From JAYYZW01 sp965217605 (GTDB taxonomy: Bacteria > Pseudomonadota > Gammaproteobacteria > Ga0077536): a stretch of 64,000 nt of DNA. The notes beneath the pieces are model-generated. The model was not told where the DNA came from. It did no database searches and saw only the letters and a list, made by a program, of their open reading frames with translations. Below are positions 52,414 through 61,518 of this stretch, one piece after another (position 1 is the first letter of the stretch; the number at the start of each line of letters is the position of its first letter). Where the stretch lies: contig CBDCJB010000001.1 in NCBI GenBank assembly GCA_965217605.1, forward strand, positions 434,001-498,000. The letters run 5' to 3'. A program made the translations under genes and the position numbers.

Positions 52414-53307
52414 CCCTTTGACTCGACCTGTTGCGGGCCTCAGAGCCAACTACCTCGAACTTACGAAAGTTTAACGCTATCGAAATAAAACTTTAACGCA
52501 GATTCACAATAATGCTGCCTCGATGCTAGTGATTATCGGGACAGGCACTCGAACCGCTACCGTTCCCAAACCAGAGGTAGCGCGGGCTTTCGTTCCTAGC
52601 ACGTCCGCCTAATCTCGAAGCTCCATTCCCCGCACAACGCAGCGTGTCCGCACGGGACATAAAAGGGGAATACTCGCAAATGACGACAAAACAACAGCGC
52701 GAAGCGCTCGATTACTTCACCACGCACGCCGACGACTGGCGATCCAAAGCTGACGGACTCGGATGCGGCAAAGTGAACGTCATCGAGCAACGAAACGAAT
52801 ACGTCGTACAGGTTGCGAATCAACATCCGGGCTTAGGTAGGTTTCTCGACGTCGGGTGTGGGACGGGCGAGCTCGTTTGCCAAGTTGCAGGACTTGGCGC
52901 CGATGCCGTCGGTGTGGATTACGCCCCTGCGATGATCGACTTGGCATCCAAGAAGGCCGCGGTTGCGGAAATTGCACGCGCCAACTTCACCTGCGCTTCC
53001 ATTTTTGACTTCCGGGTGCAACCCGAAAGTTACGACCTGATTGCGGCAAACGGTTTCATCGAATATCTCTCTCAACCGCAGTTAATCGACTTTTTCGACC
53101 TCGTGGCGGATGCCCTCGCGCCGGGCGGCTCGTTGGTCGTTGGTTCGCGCAATCGCCTCTTCAACCTGGTTTCCATGAATGACTTCACGCTGCAGGAGCT
53201 CGAGGCTGAGCATGTTGATCCGCTCCTCAGGGAAGCATTGATGTGGACGAAAGCAGAAGTGGACCCCGGATCTTGGACAGTGTCTTAAGTGAAATCTCCA
53301 CCGTGTT

Positions 53308-54147
53308 TCAGGCCGCTTGCGTGACCATCTCGAAGTACACCGCATCCGGGGTGCGTCGGTCCAGCGCCGCGTGCCGGCGCCGCGCATTGTAGAAGTCGAA
53401 GTAGCGGGTGAGCCCGACACGCAGCGCGGCCGGCGTCTCGTAGGCGCGCAGGTAGACATCCTCGTACTTCACGCTGCGCCACAGGCGTTCTACGAAGACG
53501 TTGTCGAGCCAGCGCCCCTTGCCATCCATGCTGATCGCCACCCCATGCGCCTTGAGCACATCGGTGAACGCCGCGGCGGTGAATTGCGCGCCTTGGTCGG
53601 TGTTGAAGATCTGCGGTGCCTCGTAGCGAGCTAGAGCCGCCTCGAGCGCCTCGACACAGAAGTCACCGTCCAGCGTGTTCGATATCTGCCACGAGAGCAC
53701 CCGGCGCGAGTACCAGTCCATCACTGCGACCCGATACATGAAGCCCCGCGCCATTGGGATATAGCCGATGTCCGTCGCCCAGACTTGGTTCGGCCGTTCG
53801 ACCGAGACGTCCTTGAGCAAGTACGGGTAGACCTTGTGGCCATGACCCGGCACGCTCGTGCGAGGCTTCGGATAGAGCGCTGCCAGTCCCATCTCGCGCA
53901 TCAGTCGCTGTACCCGCTTACGATTGACCCGATGCCCGCGCGTCTCCAGTTCGTCTCGCCTCCGACGGCTACCGTAGAACGGCAGCTCAAGGTGGACCTC
54001 GTCGATCAGACGCATCAGCGCCAGATCGGCGTCCGACACCGGACGCGGGCGGTAGTACGCTGTCGAGCGCGCAACCTCGAGCAGTTCACAGCGCCGGGTG
54101 ACCGGCAACGAATGCTCGCGCATAACCATCTGACGGCGCTCGCTCAA
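53308..54147 (-). CDS. IS3-family transposase OrfB (integrase core)
   Basis: A 279-residue protein with an N-terminal HTH-like region (RRCELLEVARSTAYYRPRP) and the integrase core: VWATDIGYIPMARGF (Asp), IFNTDQGAQFTAAAF (Asp) and DNVFVERLWRSVKYED (Glu), all present. Its ATG overlaps the orfA stop (ATGA). In IS3 elements an OrfAB fusion is the active enzyme, normally via frameshifting. Confidence 0.93.
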   Translation of the reverse strand: MSERRQMVMREHSLPVTRRCELLEVARSTAYYRPRPVSDADLALMRLIDEVHLELPFYGSRRRRDELETRGHRVNRKRVQRLMREMGLAALYPKPRTSVPGHGHKVYPYLLKDVSVERPNQVWATDIGYIPMARGFMYRVAVMDWYSRRVLSWQISNTLDGDFCVEALEAALARYEAPQIFNTDQGAQFTAAAFTDVLKAHGVAISMDGKGRWLDNVFVERLWRSVKYEDVYLRAYETPAALRVGLTRYFDFYNARRRHAALDRRTPDAVYFEMVTQAA

Positions 54148-54437
54148 CGGTCGCGACCGAGCGCCTTGGATAAAAAATCCTTCGCCATTGTCAGCTGACC
54201 GATCTTGGCGTGCAGCTTCTCGGTCTCGCGTTCACCGTTCTCGCCTCCGGCCGTAGCACCGTTGCCGAAAACCTCCTCGGCGTGCGATAACAGCTTCTTC
54301 TTCCAGTCCTGGATCTGATTCGGGTGAACGTCAAACTGCTCGGCGAGTTCAGCCACCGTGCGATCGCCTCGAACCGCCGCCAGCGCTACCTTCGCCTTGA
54401 AGCTCGCCGAATGATTGCGTCGTTTCCTCTTCGTCAT
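54144..54437 (-). CDS. IS3-family transposase OrfA (HTH)
   Basis: A 97-residue DNA-binding protein: RRNHSASFKAKVALAAVRGD, then the helix-turn-helix TVAELAEQFDVHPNQIQDW and a C-terminal leucine-zipper-like helix. The start at 54437 has AAGGAG seven bases upstream; the longer frame to 54482 is disfavoured. Confidence 0.92.
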   Translation of the reverse strand: MTKRKRRNHSASFKAKVALAAVRGDRTVAELAEQFDVHPNQIQDWKKKLLSHAEEVFGNGATAGGENGERETEKLHAKIGQLTMAKDFLSKALGRDR

Positions 54438-54847
54438 CTTCTGCTCCTTCTCTAATGAGAACTCTATTACAGAAGATTTCACTTAGCAGCGCCGACCACC
54501 TGTCCAATCGATGGGGTCCACCTCTAGCAACGGGGGTAGGGGATGTCTCGCGTTCGGCGCATGCACCGCTTCAAGCGCCGAAAACGGAGCATGCAAACAC
54601 GGGAATCGAGGTGGCGACACGGTTCCAATACACGCCACTGCAATTGATCGATCTGTTGCAGGACAGAGATCTGAAAGCGATTGATGTGCATCCCGTGCAT
54701 ATTCACGGCGTAACACCGTCGTTTAAAGCGACCAACGCGGATATTCACGCCTCCATTGCCAACCTGCTGCAGACTTGTGCCACACACAGCACGTAGCTAC
54801 TGGCCTATGCGTCCACCTTCATGCTCCATCTGCGTAAAGGAGACTAA

Positions 54848-55867
54848 GTGCAGGCTATTCTCACCGTCGTGATGTACCACTATGTGCGAGATCTTCACCA
54901 CGCGCGTTATCCAGACCTCAAAAGCTTGTGCAAAGACGGTTTCCTAGCGCAGATTCAATACATTAAGAAACACTACAACGTAATAAGCGGCGCGGAATTG
55001 ATGGACGCCGTTGTCGAAGGCGCGCCGTTGCCGCCGCATCCGTTAATGCTGACCTTCGACGATGGATACGTAGACCATTTCAACAACGTGCTCCCGGTTC
55101 TGGAACGCAATGACTTACCCGCATGCTTTTTTCCGGCAGCTAAATGTACCGTCGACCGTGAAGTGCTCGACGTCAATAAGATTCATTTCGTGTTGGCCAA
55201 CACCCGTGACAAACGTAAATTCGTCGATTACATCTGCAAAAAGATCGACGAGAACCGGTTTCGCTACAACCTGCAGACTTCGACGGCCTACTGGGAAAAG
55301 CTCGCGAAACCGGGCCGGTTTGATCCTGCGGACTTGGTTTTTTGCAAACGAATTCTGCAGCGCGATCTACCGCGCGAACTGAGACAAGCCCTTACCAATG
55401 AGCTCTTCAATCGATTCGTAACCGCCGACGAGGCCTCATTTTCACGAGAACTGTACATGACGTTCGAGCAGATTCGGGGATTACAAGCCAGCGGCATGTA
55501 CGTCGGTTCGCACGGATTCGATCACTACTGGCTGGACACGCTTTCCTCTCAACACCAGGAACGCGAAGTTGATCAGTCGCTGTCGTTTCTGAAATCTGTT
55601 GGTGCGGATATCGGACGCTGGATCATGTGCTATCCCCATGGCGCATACGACAAGTCGTTGCTCGCGGTCCTGAAGTCTCGAAACTGCATTGTCGGACTGA
55701 CGGCCGAAACCGGCCTTGCATCGCTGCGTGACGACGATCCACTCACCTTGCCACGCATCGACACCAATGACTTGCCAAAAGACGCAACCTGCACGATGAA
55801 TGGCTGGACGCTCAAGGCAATGCGGGATAATGAGCAAGCCGCGATGCGCGTGCATTCAACGGGCTGA
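54848..55867 (+). CDS. Polysaccharide deacetylase family protein
   Basis: A 339-residue NodB-homology protein starting at GTG 54848, with AAAGGAG eight bases upstream. Seen: MYHYVRD, MLTFDDGYVDHFNNVLP (catalytic and metal Asp) and VGSHGFDHYWLDTLS (His-x-x-x-His metal pair), then CYPHGAYDKSL. No signal peptide, so it probably acts in the cytosol on a lipid-linked or nucleotide-linked N-acetyl sugar. It lies between the broken methyltransferase and a convergent GT-D glycosyltransferase. Confidence 0.9.
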   Translation: MQAILTVVMYHYVRDLHHARYPDLKSLCKDGFLAQIQYIKKHYNVISGAELMDAVVEGAPLPPHPLMLTFDDGYVDHFNNVLPVLERNDLPACFFPAAKCTVDREVLDVNKIHFVLANTRDKRKFVDYICKKIDENRFRYNLQTSTAYWEKLAKPGRFDPADLVFCKRILQRDLPRELRQALTNELFNRFVTADEASFSRELYMTFEQIRGLQASGMYVGSHGFDHYWLDTLSSQHQEREVDQSLSFLKSVGADIGRWIMCYPHGAYDKSLLAVLKSRNCIVGLTAETGLASLRDDDPLTLPRIDTNDLPKDATCTMNGWTLKAMRDNEQAAMRVHSTG

Positions 55868-55887
55868 ACACACCGGCCATTCGGTAA

Positions 55888-56796
55888 CTAAGGAGCATTT
55901 TGAGGCTGCTTCTTTTTCTTTTGTTCGCGTTCTGGCGAGCCCTTTTCGCCCAAAAACTCATGGAAACAATTCGGCAGGTGCCCAATATCGAGCGCCTGGT
56001 AACCCTGTTGGCTCAGGTCATAAGCCAATACCGTTGCGGTTGGGCCAAGCGCAATGAGGAACAATTTATCTTTATCGAAGCGTGAGCATTCGTTCAACAA
56101 CGCGTCGTATTCGGAAAACGCATGGCGCGCTAAGCCATCCAAGTATGCAACGGACGTCAGGTTGTGAAACAAACGTTGATCTAGCTCGAACGCACTTCCT
56201 TTACCCGTTACCAATACGACATCCCGGCCTTCCCACAGGCGTTTGACATTTTCAACGCCACCCTCCTCGAACGCTGGAAGCCGAGAAACCAGCGCGTTAC
56301 CGTAGACCCGCGCCGCCGAAACGCGCTCCAGGAAGTACTTCCCTACGTGAGCGAAACAACCGTCCCAATAACCCAAGTCGTCGTAACTTTCGATGCGTTC
56401 CAAATCCGGCGCATCATACTTCTGAAAAGCAATCAAACAGTTCTCGGGCTCCGAACTCAGTATTTCAAGCAACCGCTCTTTCAGTTTTTTGGACTTCTTC
56501 TGAAACGGTATGCCTCTGCCGGAGATGCACGTATATTCGCCGTCGCCGAATCGAGCGATCGAAGCGCGATGCGTGCAGATGTAATCTATCGTCGCAGACG
56601 CGGACATGACGCCAGACAAGCGATGTGCGACCTGCCGCAAGGTGTCTTTACATTCATCCAGGTCGCTAAATCCGCCCCGCGAAATGCGGCGTATGTGTTT
56701 GCTCGGATGAAATCGTGAATACAGATAGCGCAAAACCTTGCCTACAGACTTAGCTTTCATTGGAAAGACCGCGTGCACCGTTCGCTCCGTCGACAT
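55888..56796 (-). CDS. GT-D fold glycosyltransferase (SP_1767-type)
   Basis: A protein of 302 residues from ATG 56796 (308 from 56814). Seen: the nucleotide-sugar motif ASIARFGDGEYTCISGRG, DVVLVTGKGSAFELDQRLF, and LIALGPTATVLAYDLSQQGYQ followed by ALDIGHLPNC (given in two parts), as in DUF1792/GT-D enzymes that extend O-linked glycans on serine-rich proteins and other surface sugars. The last residues are basic and Gln/Lys-rich. No serine-rich acceptor is in the window. Confidence 0.85.
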   Translation of the reverse strand: MSTERTVHAVFPMKAKSVGKVLRYLYSRFHPSKHIRRISRGGFSDLDECKDTLRQVAHRLSGVMSASATIDYICTHRASIARFGDGEYTCISGRGIPFQKKSKKLKERLLEILSSEPENCLIAFQKYDAPDLERIESYDDLGYWDGCFAHVGKYFLERVSAARVYGNALVSRLPAFEEGGVENVKRLWEGRDVVLVTGKGSAFELDQRLFHNLTSVAYLDGLARHAFSEYDALLNECSRFDKDKLFLIALGPTATVLAYDLSQQGYQALDIGHLPNCFHEFLGEKGSPEREQKKKKQPQNAP

Positions 56797-56928
56797 AGGC
56801 CCACCTGACAACATGGGGGGAGCGCTATCGGACGCGATTCAATGTAACGGCTACGTAAATTTGTGGATAAGTTCTGGTTAAGAAGCCGTTCCGTTGACGA
56901 AGGAAATCCGCCCTGACGACAATAGGCA

Positions 56929-58122
56929 ATGCTTCGCAACATTAAAGGCGCCGATACCACGCCGAAGATCTACAACTGGCTGCTGGCCGCGGCGACATTG
57001 GTACTGACGCTTTGCGTCGCCGAAATGACACTACAGTGGCTTTCGCCCAGGACGTATCACGTCTGGCCGCCTGGACTCCAGAGCCGATTCGAGCCGACGT
57101 CCGACATCATGCCAGGCGTCACGGGACTATCGCGATTCACGATCAACGAGATGGGTGTGCGAGGCCGAAGCCTGGCCGCCGATGATCGATTGAGAATTCT
57201 CGCGATCGGCGGCAGCACGACGGAATGCCTCTATCTGGATGACCACGAGACCTGGCCGTGGCTGTTGCAGGAAATACTGAATGCCGGTGCCAGCCGGGCA
57301 AAAACCTGGGTTGGAAACGCCGGCCGCAGCGGACACAACACGCGTAACCACGTCCTGCAGGCGGAAAAACTGCTCGAGCAATACCCGAACATCGATGTGC
57401 TGCTGATGATGAGCGGGGTCAACGACCTCGCCTTGCGGTTGCAGAGAGACAGCGGCTTCCTGCCGTTGGAATACGAGTCACGGCACTACCGCCAGAAACT
57501 TTTTCGTCGCTCCTTCGCCGCGATCCCGCCTATGGTCGAGGAACTGGCATTGCATCGACGCCTCGCGTTGTGGCAGTGGGTACGCGTTGTGAAGAAACGA
57601 ACCGAACAGCGTCATGACCTGGCCAACGTAGAAACCGCGACCGGCCGAACGTATATCGACCGCCGCCGCGAGCGCGCCAACGCGAGCGAAATACGCGCGA
57701 AGCTTCCCGATCTGTCGGCCGGCCTCGATGAATACGAGCGGAACGTTCGGGCGATCGTCGATCACGCAGCGAGGCTAAACGTTCGCGTCGTCTTGATGAC
57801 CCAGCCGGCGATGTGGCGCTCGGGTTTACCCCCCGAACTGGCGAGCTTGCTTTGGTTCGGCAACGCCGGAGAGCCTCTACACAATGCCCGTAACACCTAT
57901 TATTCGATCGATGCGCTCGCGGAAGGCATGGCGATCTACAACGCCCGGCTGCTCGAGATCTGCACGGCGACACCTGCAACCTGCATCGACGTCGCAGCCG
58001 CGCTCCCCGGCGATACGTCGATATTCTACGATGACGTGCATTTCAACGAGAGCGGCGCACGGCAGGTCGCGGAGCTGGTCGGGATGGAACTCGCACGAGC
58101 CGGGATCACCGCCGAAATGTAA
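56929..58122 (+). CDS. Membrane-anchored SGNH/GDSL-type hydrolase
   Basis: A 397-residue protein with one N-terminal membrane segment (about 14-33). SGNH blocks: ILAIGGSTTECLYLDDHETW (Ser), GNAGRSGHNTRNH (Gly), LLMMSGVNDLALRLQ (Asn) and FYDDVHFNESGARQVAEL (Asp, His). Full catalytic set present. It is of the same type as 46678-47841 and may add or remove acetyl groups on surface glycans. A REP-like unit follows its stop directly. Confidence 0.85.
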   Translation: MLRNIKGADTTPKIYNWLLAAATLVLTLCVAEMTLQWLSPRTYHVWPPGLQSRFEPTSDIMPGVTGLSRFTINEMGVRGRSLAADDRLRILAIGGSTTECLYLDDHETWPWLLQEILNAGASRAKTWVGNAGRSGHNTRNHVLQAEKLLEQYPNIDVLLMMSGVNDLALRLQRDSGFLPLEYESRHYRQKLFRRSFAAIPPMVEELALHRRLALWQWVRVVKKRTEQRHDLANVETATGRTYIDRRRERANASEIRAKLPDLSAGLDEYERNVRAIVDHAARLNVRVVLMTQPAMWRSGLPPELASLLWFGNAGEPLHNARNTYYSIDALAEGMAIYNARLLEICTATPATCIDVAAALPGDTSIFYDDVHFNESGARQVAELVGMELARAGITAEM

Positions 58123-58126
58123 CGCT

Positions 58127-58151
58127 GTAGGAGCCCACTTGCGGGCGAATC
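58127..58151. repeat. REP-like unit, single copy
   Basis: GTAGGAGCCCACTTGCGGGC followed by GAATC. It matches 10705-10729 with few changes. It lies between the convergent SGNH and DUF2141 genes, like the copy at 10.7 kb. Confidence 0.7.
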
Positions 58152-58158
58152 TACACGC

Positions 58159-58776
58159 CTAGCGCCGCATGTCTTCCTGCAGCCGCTCCCAGTCCGAACG
58201 GGGCGGTATGTAATGCATGCGAATGTCGACAGTACCGGGTCCCACTGCCGCGACGTCGAAGGGCGGCGCCTCGAATGCACCTCTCGAATTGGAGTGACCG
58301 TAACCTTCCTCCGGATAACGCCCACGCATCGCGAAATTAGAATCCGAGTTCTCATCGTGGAAAACGAAAACGGCATAGGGCCCGCTGGTTAGAAAAGGGA
58401 ACTCAGCGCGTACCGTGCCGGAAGCGGCCTCGACTTCGGCAAAACCTGCCGCGCGCGTATAGTCGCCGCGCGCAAAAGCATACGCATCGTCGTATATCAG
58501 GATGATCACCGCGCCCTTGTCGTTACGAATACGGTGAATGTTGAGTACGAGGCCGCGCGGCTCGCGCACCTGTGACGCCACGCTACCTGCACCTTCCCGC
58601 GTTTCCGGGGGCGTAACATCGATTAATTCGAGGATGTCGTCGCTTACCGTCTCCTGTGCATCCGCAGCTATCGTAAACAGGGCGAGGCTAACCACGATCG
58701 GCGAGGCTACAACCGCCGGCCGATTCTTACGCCGTCGATTCCATCGCGCGCATCCCGCTTTCAACTGTCCGCCCAT
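58159..58776 (-). CDS. DUF2141-domain exported protein
   Basis: A 205-residue protein with an N-terminal export signal (hydrophobic residues 21-40, ending AADAQE). The DUF2141 core is seen: VLNIHRIRNDKGAVIILIYD, GPYAVFVFHDENSDSNF and YPEEGYGHSNSRGAFEAPPF. Function of the family is unknown; it is periplasmic or surface-exposed. Its start overlaps the tetR gene by 16 bases, so it is co-transcribed with the regulator. Confidence 0.85.
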   Translation of the reverse strand: MGGQLKAGCARWNRRRKNRPAVVASPIVVSLALFTIAADAQETVSDDILELIDVTPPETREGAGSVASQVREPRGLVLNIHRIRNDKGAVIILIYDDAYAFARGDYTRAAGFAEVEAASGTVRAEFPFLTSGPYAVFVFHDENSDSNFAMRGRYPEEGYGHSNSRGAFEAPPFDVAAVGPGTVDIRMHYIPPRSDWERLQEDMRR

Positions 58777-59345
58777 CCCAAGGCACGATCGGCGAAGGCG
58801 CGCGCGGCGTTACAGATATCATCGGCAAATTCCGAGTCCTCGATCGTTCGCGCCAAGACCATGGCGCCGACACAGGTCGCCGCGACCGCGAGGCCATGCT
58901 GACGCGGCGATAACCCAATGCCTTTCCCCACGTTGATTTCGAAGACACTCACCAAAGCTTCGAGAACGCGCTGATAGGCGTCCCTGACTTCGGGCCCGGC
59001 GCGCGCGACATCCGAAGGTAGAGCCATGAGCGGGCACTGGCGGTCCATGTTGTCCAGGTGTTGGCGCGACACATATTGGGCGAATATCTGCCGAGCAAGT
59101 TTAGGGCCGACCTGCGAAAACCCGGTGGATTGCTTTTCACGCTGCAGCGCATAGTCCGAGAGGGTTTCCAGATAGAGTTCCTCTTTGTTCTTGAAGTGGT
59201 TGTAAAAACCACCGCGCGTCAAGCCGGCGCCGGACATGACCGTGTCGATAGACACCTCCGCAAAGCCCCGTCGATTGAACAGTTGTCTCGCGGATTCGAC
59301 GATACGCGCGCGGGTCTCTTGCTTCTGATTGGCGGGGAAAGGCAT
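58761..59345 (-). CDS. TetR/AcrR-family transcriptional regulator
   Basis: A 194-residue regulator. HTH seen as RRGFAEVSIDTVMSGAGLTR followed by GGFYNHFKNKEELYLE (residues 27-62). C-terminal QCPLMALPSDVARAGPEVR resembles the AcrR branch that senses electrophiles or antibiotics. A perfect 26-bp palindrome lies 38 bases upstream of its start, between it and the divergent MAPEG gene. It should repress both. Confidence 0.93.
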   Translation of the reverse strand: MPFPANQKQETRARIVESARQLFNRRGFAEVSIDTVMSGAGLTRGGFYNHFKNKEELYLETLSDYALQREKQSTGFSQVGPKLARQIFAQYVSRQHLDNMDRQCPLMALPSDVARAGPEVRDAYQRVLEALVSVFEINVGKGIGLSPRQHGLAVAATCVGAMVLARTIEDSEFADDICNAARAFADRALGWADS

Positions 59346-59383
59346 GGGTTGATCTCCTGTGTCGGTCCATCCTAGTACCTTTC

Positions 59384-59409
59384 TACCATATGTTCTTGAA
59401 CATATGGTA
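59384..59409. promoter_or_regulatory. TetR operator, perfect palindrome
   Basis: TACCATATGTTC and GAACATATGGTA are exact inverted arms around TT. The site lies midway between the divergent tetR and MAPEG genes, the usual place for a TetR operator acting in both directions. Binding is inferred. Confidence 0.85.
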
Positions 59410-59609
59410 ATTCGGCTCGATCATGGCGGCGTAACGACCAACGGATCCATTGGAGGTTTTCCATGGCTACTTCACAAGTCGCGCTATTCGGTTACGTGCT
59501 CTGGACACTCGCGCTGGCGTTAGGCGTCGTGGGCGTCAGGGTTCATGCGCAGGTCACGCAAGGCCGATTGGCTAATTCATTTCTACACGACGGCAGCGAT
59601 CTGGGTGTG

Positions 59610-61230
59610 CTAGCCCGGATATTGCATGAGCAGTGAGATTGTGCGTGGAGTTGGTCGATCATGGGTCGGAATTCGTTGGTGGTGGCACGAAGCGGCGCTT
59701 GAGCGCGACGTTTCGGCGCGCCACCGGTGGATTTATCGCCGATTGCGATGCACGAGTCGTTTCGGAGGCGAGCGACACCCCGACTCACAAGGAATCGCAC
59801 ACGAGGCGACTGGCGTTGGGACGACTATCCCGGCTTGAGGCGAGCGGCCACCAGGCAGAACAGTTCTCGATGGGGGTAAGCACTGGAGAGCAACAGTCGG
59901 ATGCGCCTGGTATTGCGCAAGACGATGGCGCCGATGCGTAATAGTTTCAGGCGCAGCGTGCCGCCTTGCGCGCGAGCCCGTGCCGTTGCGTGTAGTGCCA
60001 CCCGGCGGATCGTCTCCAACAGCGTGTAAGCCAAGCTTGAGAGCAACAGCCGGAACTGATTGGCCCACCAGGTGTGGCAACTGGTGCGATCGGCAAACAG
60101 GCCCAACTGCTGCTCCTTGATCCGGTTCTCCATCTCGCCGCGGGCGCAGTAGAGGCGGTCGTAGATGCGTTGGGCCTTGCCGGTGAGGTGGGTCACCACG
60201 AAGCGGGGATTGCTGCCGCGGGCGCTGTGCTCGGCCTTGACGATCACCCGTCGCGGGGTATCCCAAGTCGGTGCGGCGTAACGGACCTCGCTGAACAGGC
60301 GCTGCTTCTCACCCATCATCCAATACCGCCACTGAGCCAACGTGCGCAACGCTAACGATTGATCGTGCAAACGCGGGTTTTTCGCAATACCCATGACGTA
60401 ATCCACGCCGTGGCGATCGAACCAGCGCAGCATCCGCCAGCGGCAAAAGCCGGCATCGGCGCGCACCAGGATCTCGACCTTCGGCCACGCCTGGCGCAAC
60501 CGTTTGATCAACAGCGCCAAGATCGCCCCACTGTGTTTTGCGCCGTCGATCTTGCTCGAACGCAGATAACTGACCAACCGTTGATCGCCACAGAACACGT
60601 ACAAGGGCAGACAGCAGTCGTGGTCGTAGTCGCCGTGGAAGAAGCGGCCCGCTTGATCACCCTGCACCCGATCGTCGGTGGCATCCACATCGCGTATCAG
60701 TCGTCGGGGCGCTTGTTTGTAAGCGGCGATAAAGTTATCAATGAGTCCCTTGTGCAGGGCCACCGCGGTGTTCCGGTTCGCGCGGTTCTCCAGTCGGCAC
60801 AACGTCGACGGGGCTCGCCAGCGACTCATCCCGGGAAAGCGCCGTCTGCAGAGCCAAGTCCGCGCGCAATGCCTCGTGGTCGTTGAGGTCCTCATAGCCC
60901 AGGGAAAGGCCATAGACCCGCTGTCGGACCAGCGACTCCAGAGCGTGGGTGCAGCTCTTTCTCCGGCGCGAATCCCCAATGGCCCGTGCCGCGGCCTTGA
61001 TCAACCCGGTCCGTTCATCGGCCCAGCGCAGCAACTGCACCCCACCGTTGGAAGTGATGTCACCGCCGTTGAATGAGACGTCGATCTTGCGGCGAGAAAA
61101 GCCTGGAAATTGCAGCGCAGTCTGGGTACATTCTGTCACGGGCGAGTCCTTTCCGTTTTCAGCCTAACTAACTGAATTATAACGGATTAGAAAGGGCTTG
61201 CCCTCTTTTTTAATGAAATGTCCGGGCTAG
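59610..61230 (-). mobile_element. IS1380-family insertion sequence (about 1621 bp)
   Basis: Ends CTAGCCCGGATATT (left, 59610) and, on the other strand from 61230, CTAGCCCGGACATTTCAT form the inverted repeats typical of IS1380. One transposase gene, frameshifted, lies inside. A clean short target duplication could not be resolved. Confidence 0.85.
59825..61139 (-). pseudogene. IS1380-family transposase with a frameshift
   Basis: The N-terminal part (61139 to about 60825: FPGFSRRKIDVSFNGGDITS, QLLRWADERTGL, VYGLSLGYEDLNDHEALRAD) and the C-terminal part (to 59825) are in different frames. They meet at SLASP / STLCRLENR near 60820-60828, where one extra base in a CCCCG run explains the shift. 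The C-terminal part keeps DVDATDDRVQG, ILVRADAGFCRWRML and ARGEMENRIKEQQLGL (acidic catalytic positions). The enzyme is probably dead in this copy unless frameshifting rescues it. Confidence 0.85.
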
Positions 61231-61518
61231 GTCATCGCATCACACGCGCCCACGCCAACAGCATGGAATGGATCGCGCTGCCCGCGGCCCTCCTGCTATT
61301 CGCGATCGCGACCGAGCAAACACAGGTTACCGACGCACTCGCGTTGGTCGCGCTGGCTGGCCGCATCGGCCAAAGCACCACACATTTAATTTCAACGACG
61401 CCCGGCGCGGTGACGATTCGCGGAACCTTTCTGGGCGTTCAAGTTTTTATCTGGATCTATTGGGGCGTGCAGTTCATCGCCGCCGCCCTTTGAGATGACA
61501 ACGAGGAGAAATACGACG

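Larger units (their letters stand above)
53260..54520 (-). mobile_element. IS3-family insertion sequence (about 1261 bp)
   Basis: Left end TGGACCCC...TTGGACAG (53260-53280) and right end, read on the other strand from 54520, TGGACCCC...TTGGACAG, are inverted repeats; TAAGTGAAAT follows in both. Two overlapping genes, orfA and orfB, lie between. No short target duplication was found, so the flanks may have been altered. Confidence 0.88.
52680..54796 (+). pseudogene. SAM methyltransferase gene interrupted by IS3-family element
   Basis: The 5' part (52680-53259) has a methyltransferase N-terminus: FLDVGCGTGELVCQVAGLG (motif I), VGVDYAPAMIDLA and SYDLIAANGFIEYLS. It is broken just after LREALMWTKAE. 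After the IS, 54521-54796 continues with a fitting C-terminus: VATRFQYTPLQLIDLL, DVHPVHIHGVTPSF and IHASIANLLQ. The frames do not rejoin simply and no target duplication is seen, so small changes followed the insertion. A start at 52680 has AAAAGGGGA upstream. Activity is lost. Confidence 0.85.
59463..61493 (+). pseudogene. MAPEG-family membrane protein interrupted by IS1380-family element
   Basis: The 5' part (59463-59609) encodes LALGVVGVRVHAQVTQGRLA and NSFLHDGSDLG. After the IS, 61230-61493 continues with GHRITRAHANSMEWIALPAA and ends LGVQVFIWIYWGVQFIAAAL. Joined, about 136 residues with four membrane segments and the conserved RAHAN motif, the normal MAPEG size. GGAGG precedes the ATG. 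MAPEG proteins are membrane glutathione transferases or related detoxifiers. Divided by the IS, the protein is inactive unless the element leaves precisely. Confidence 0.9.
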
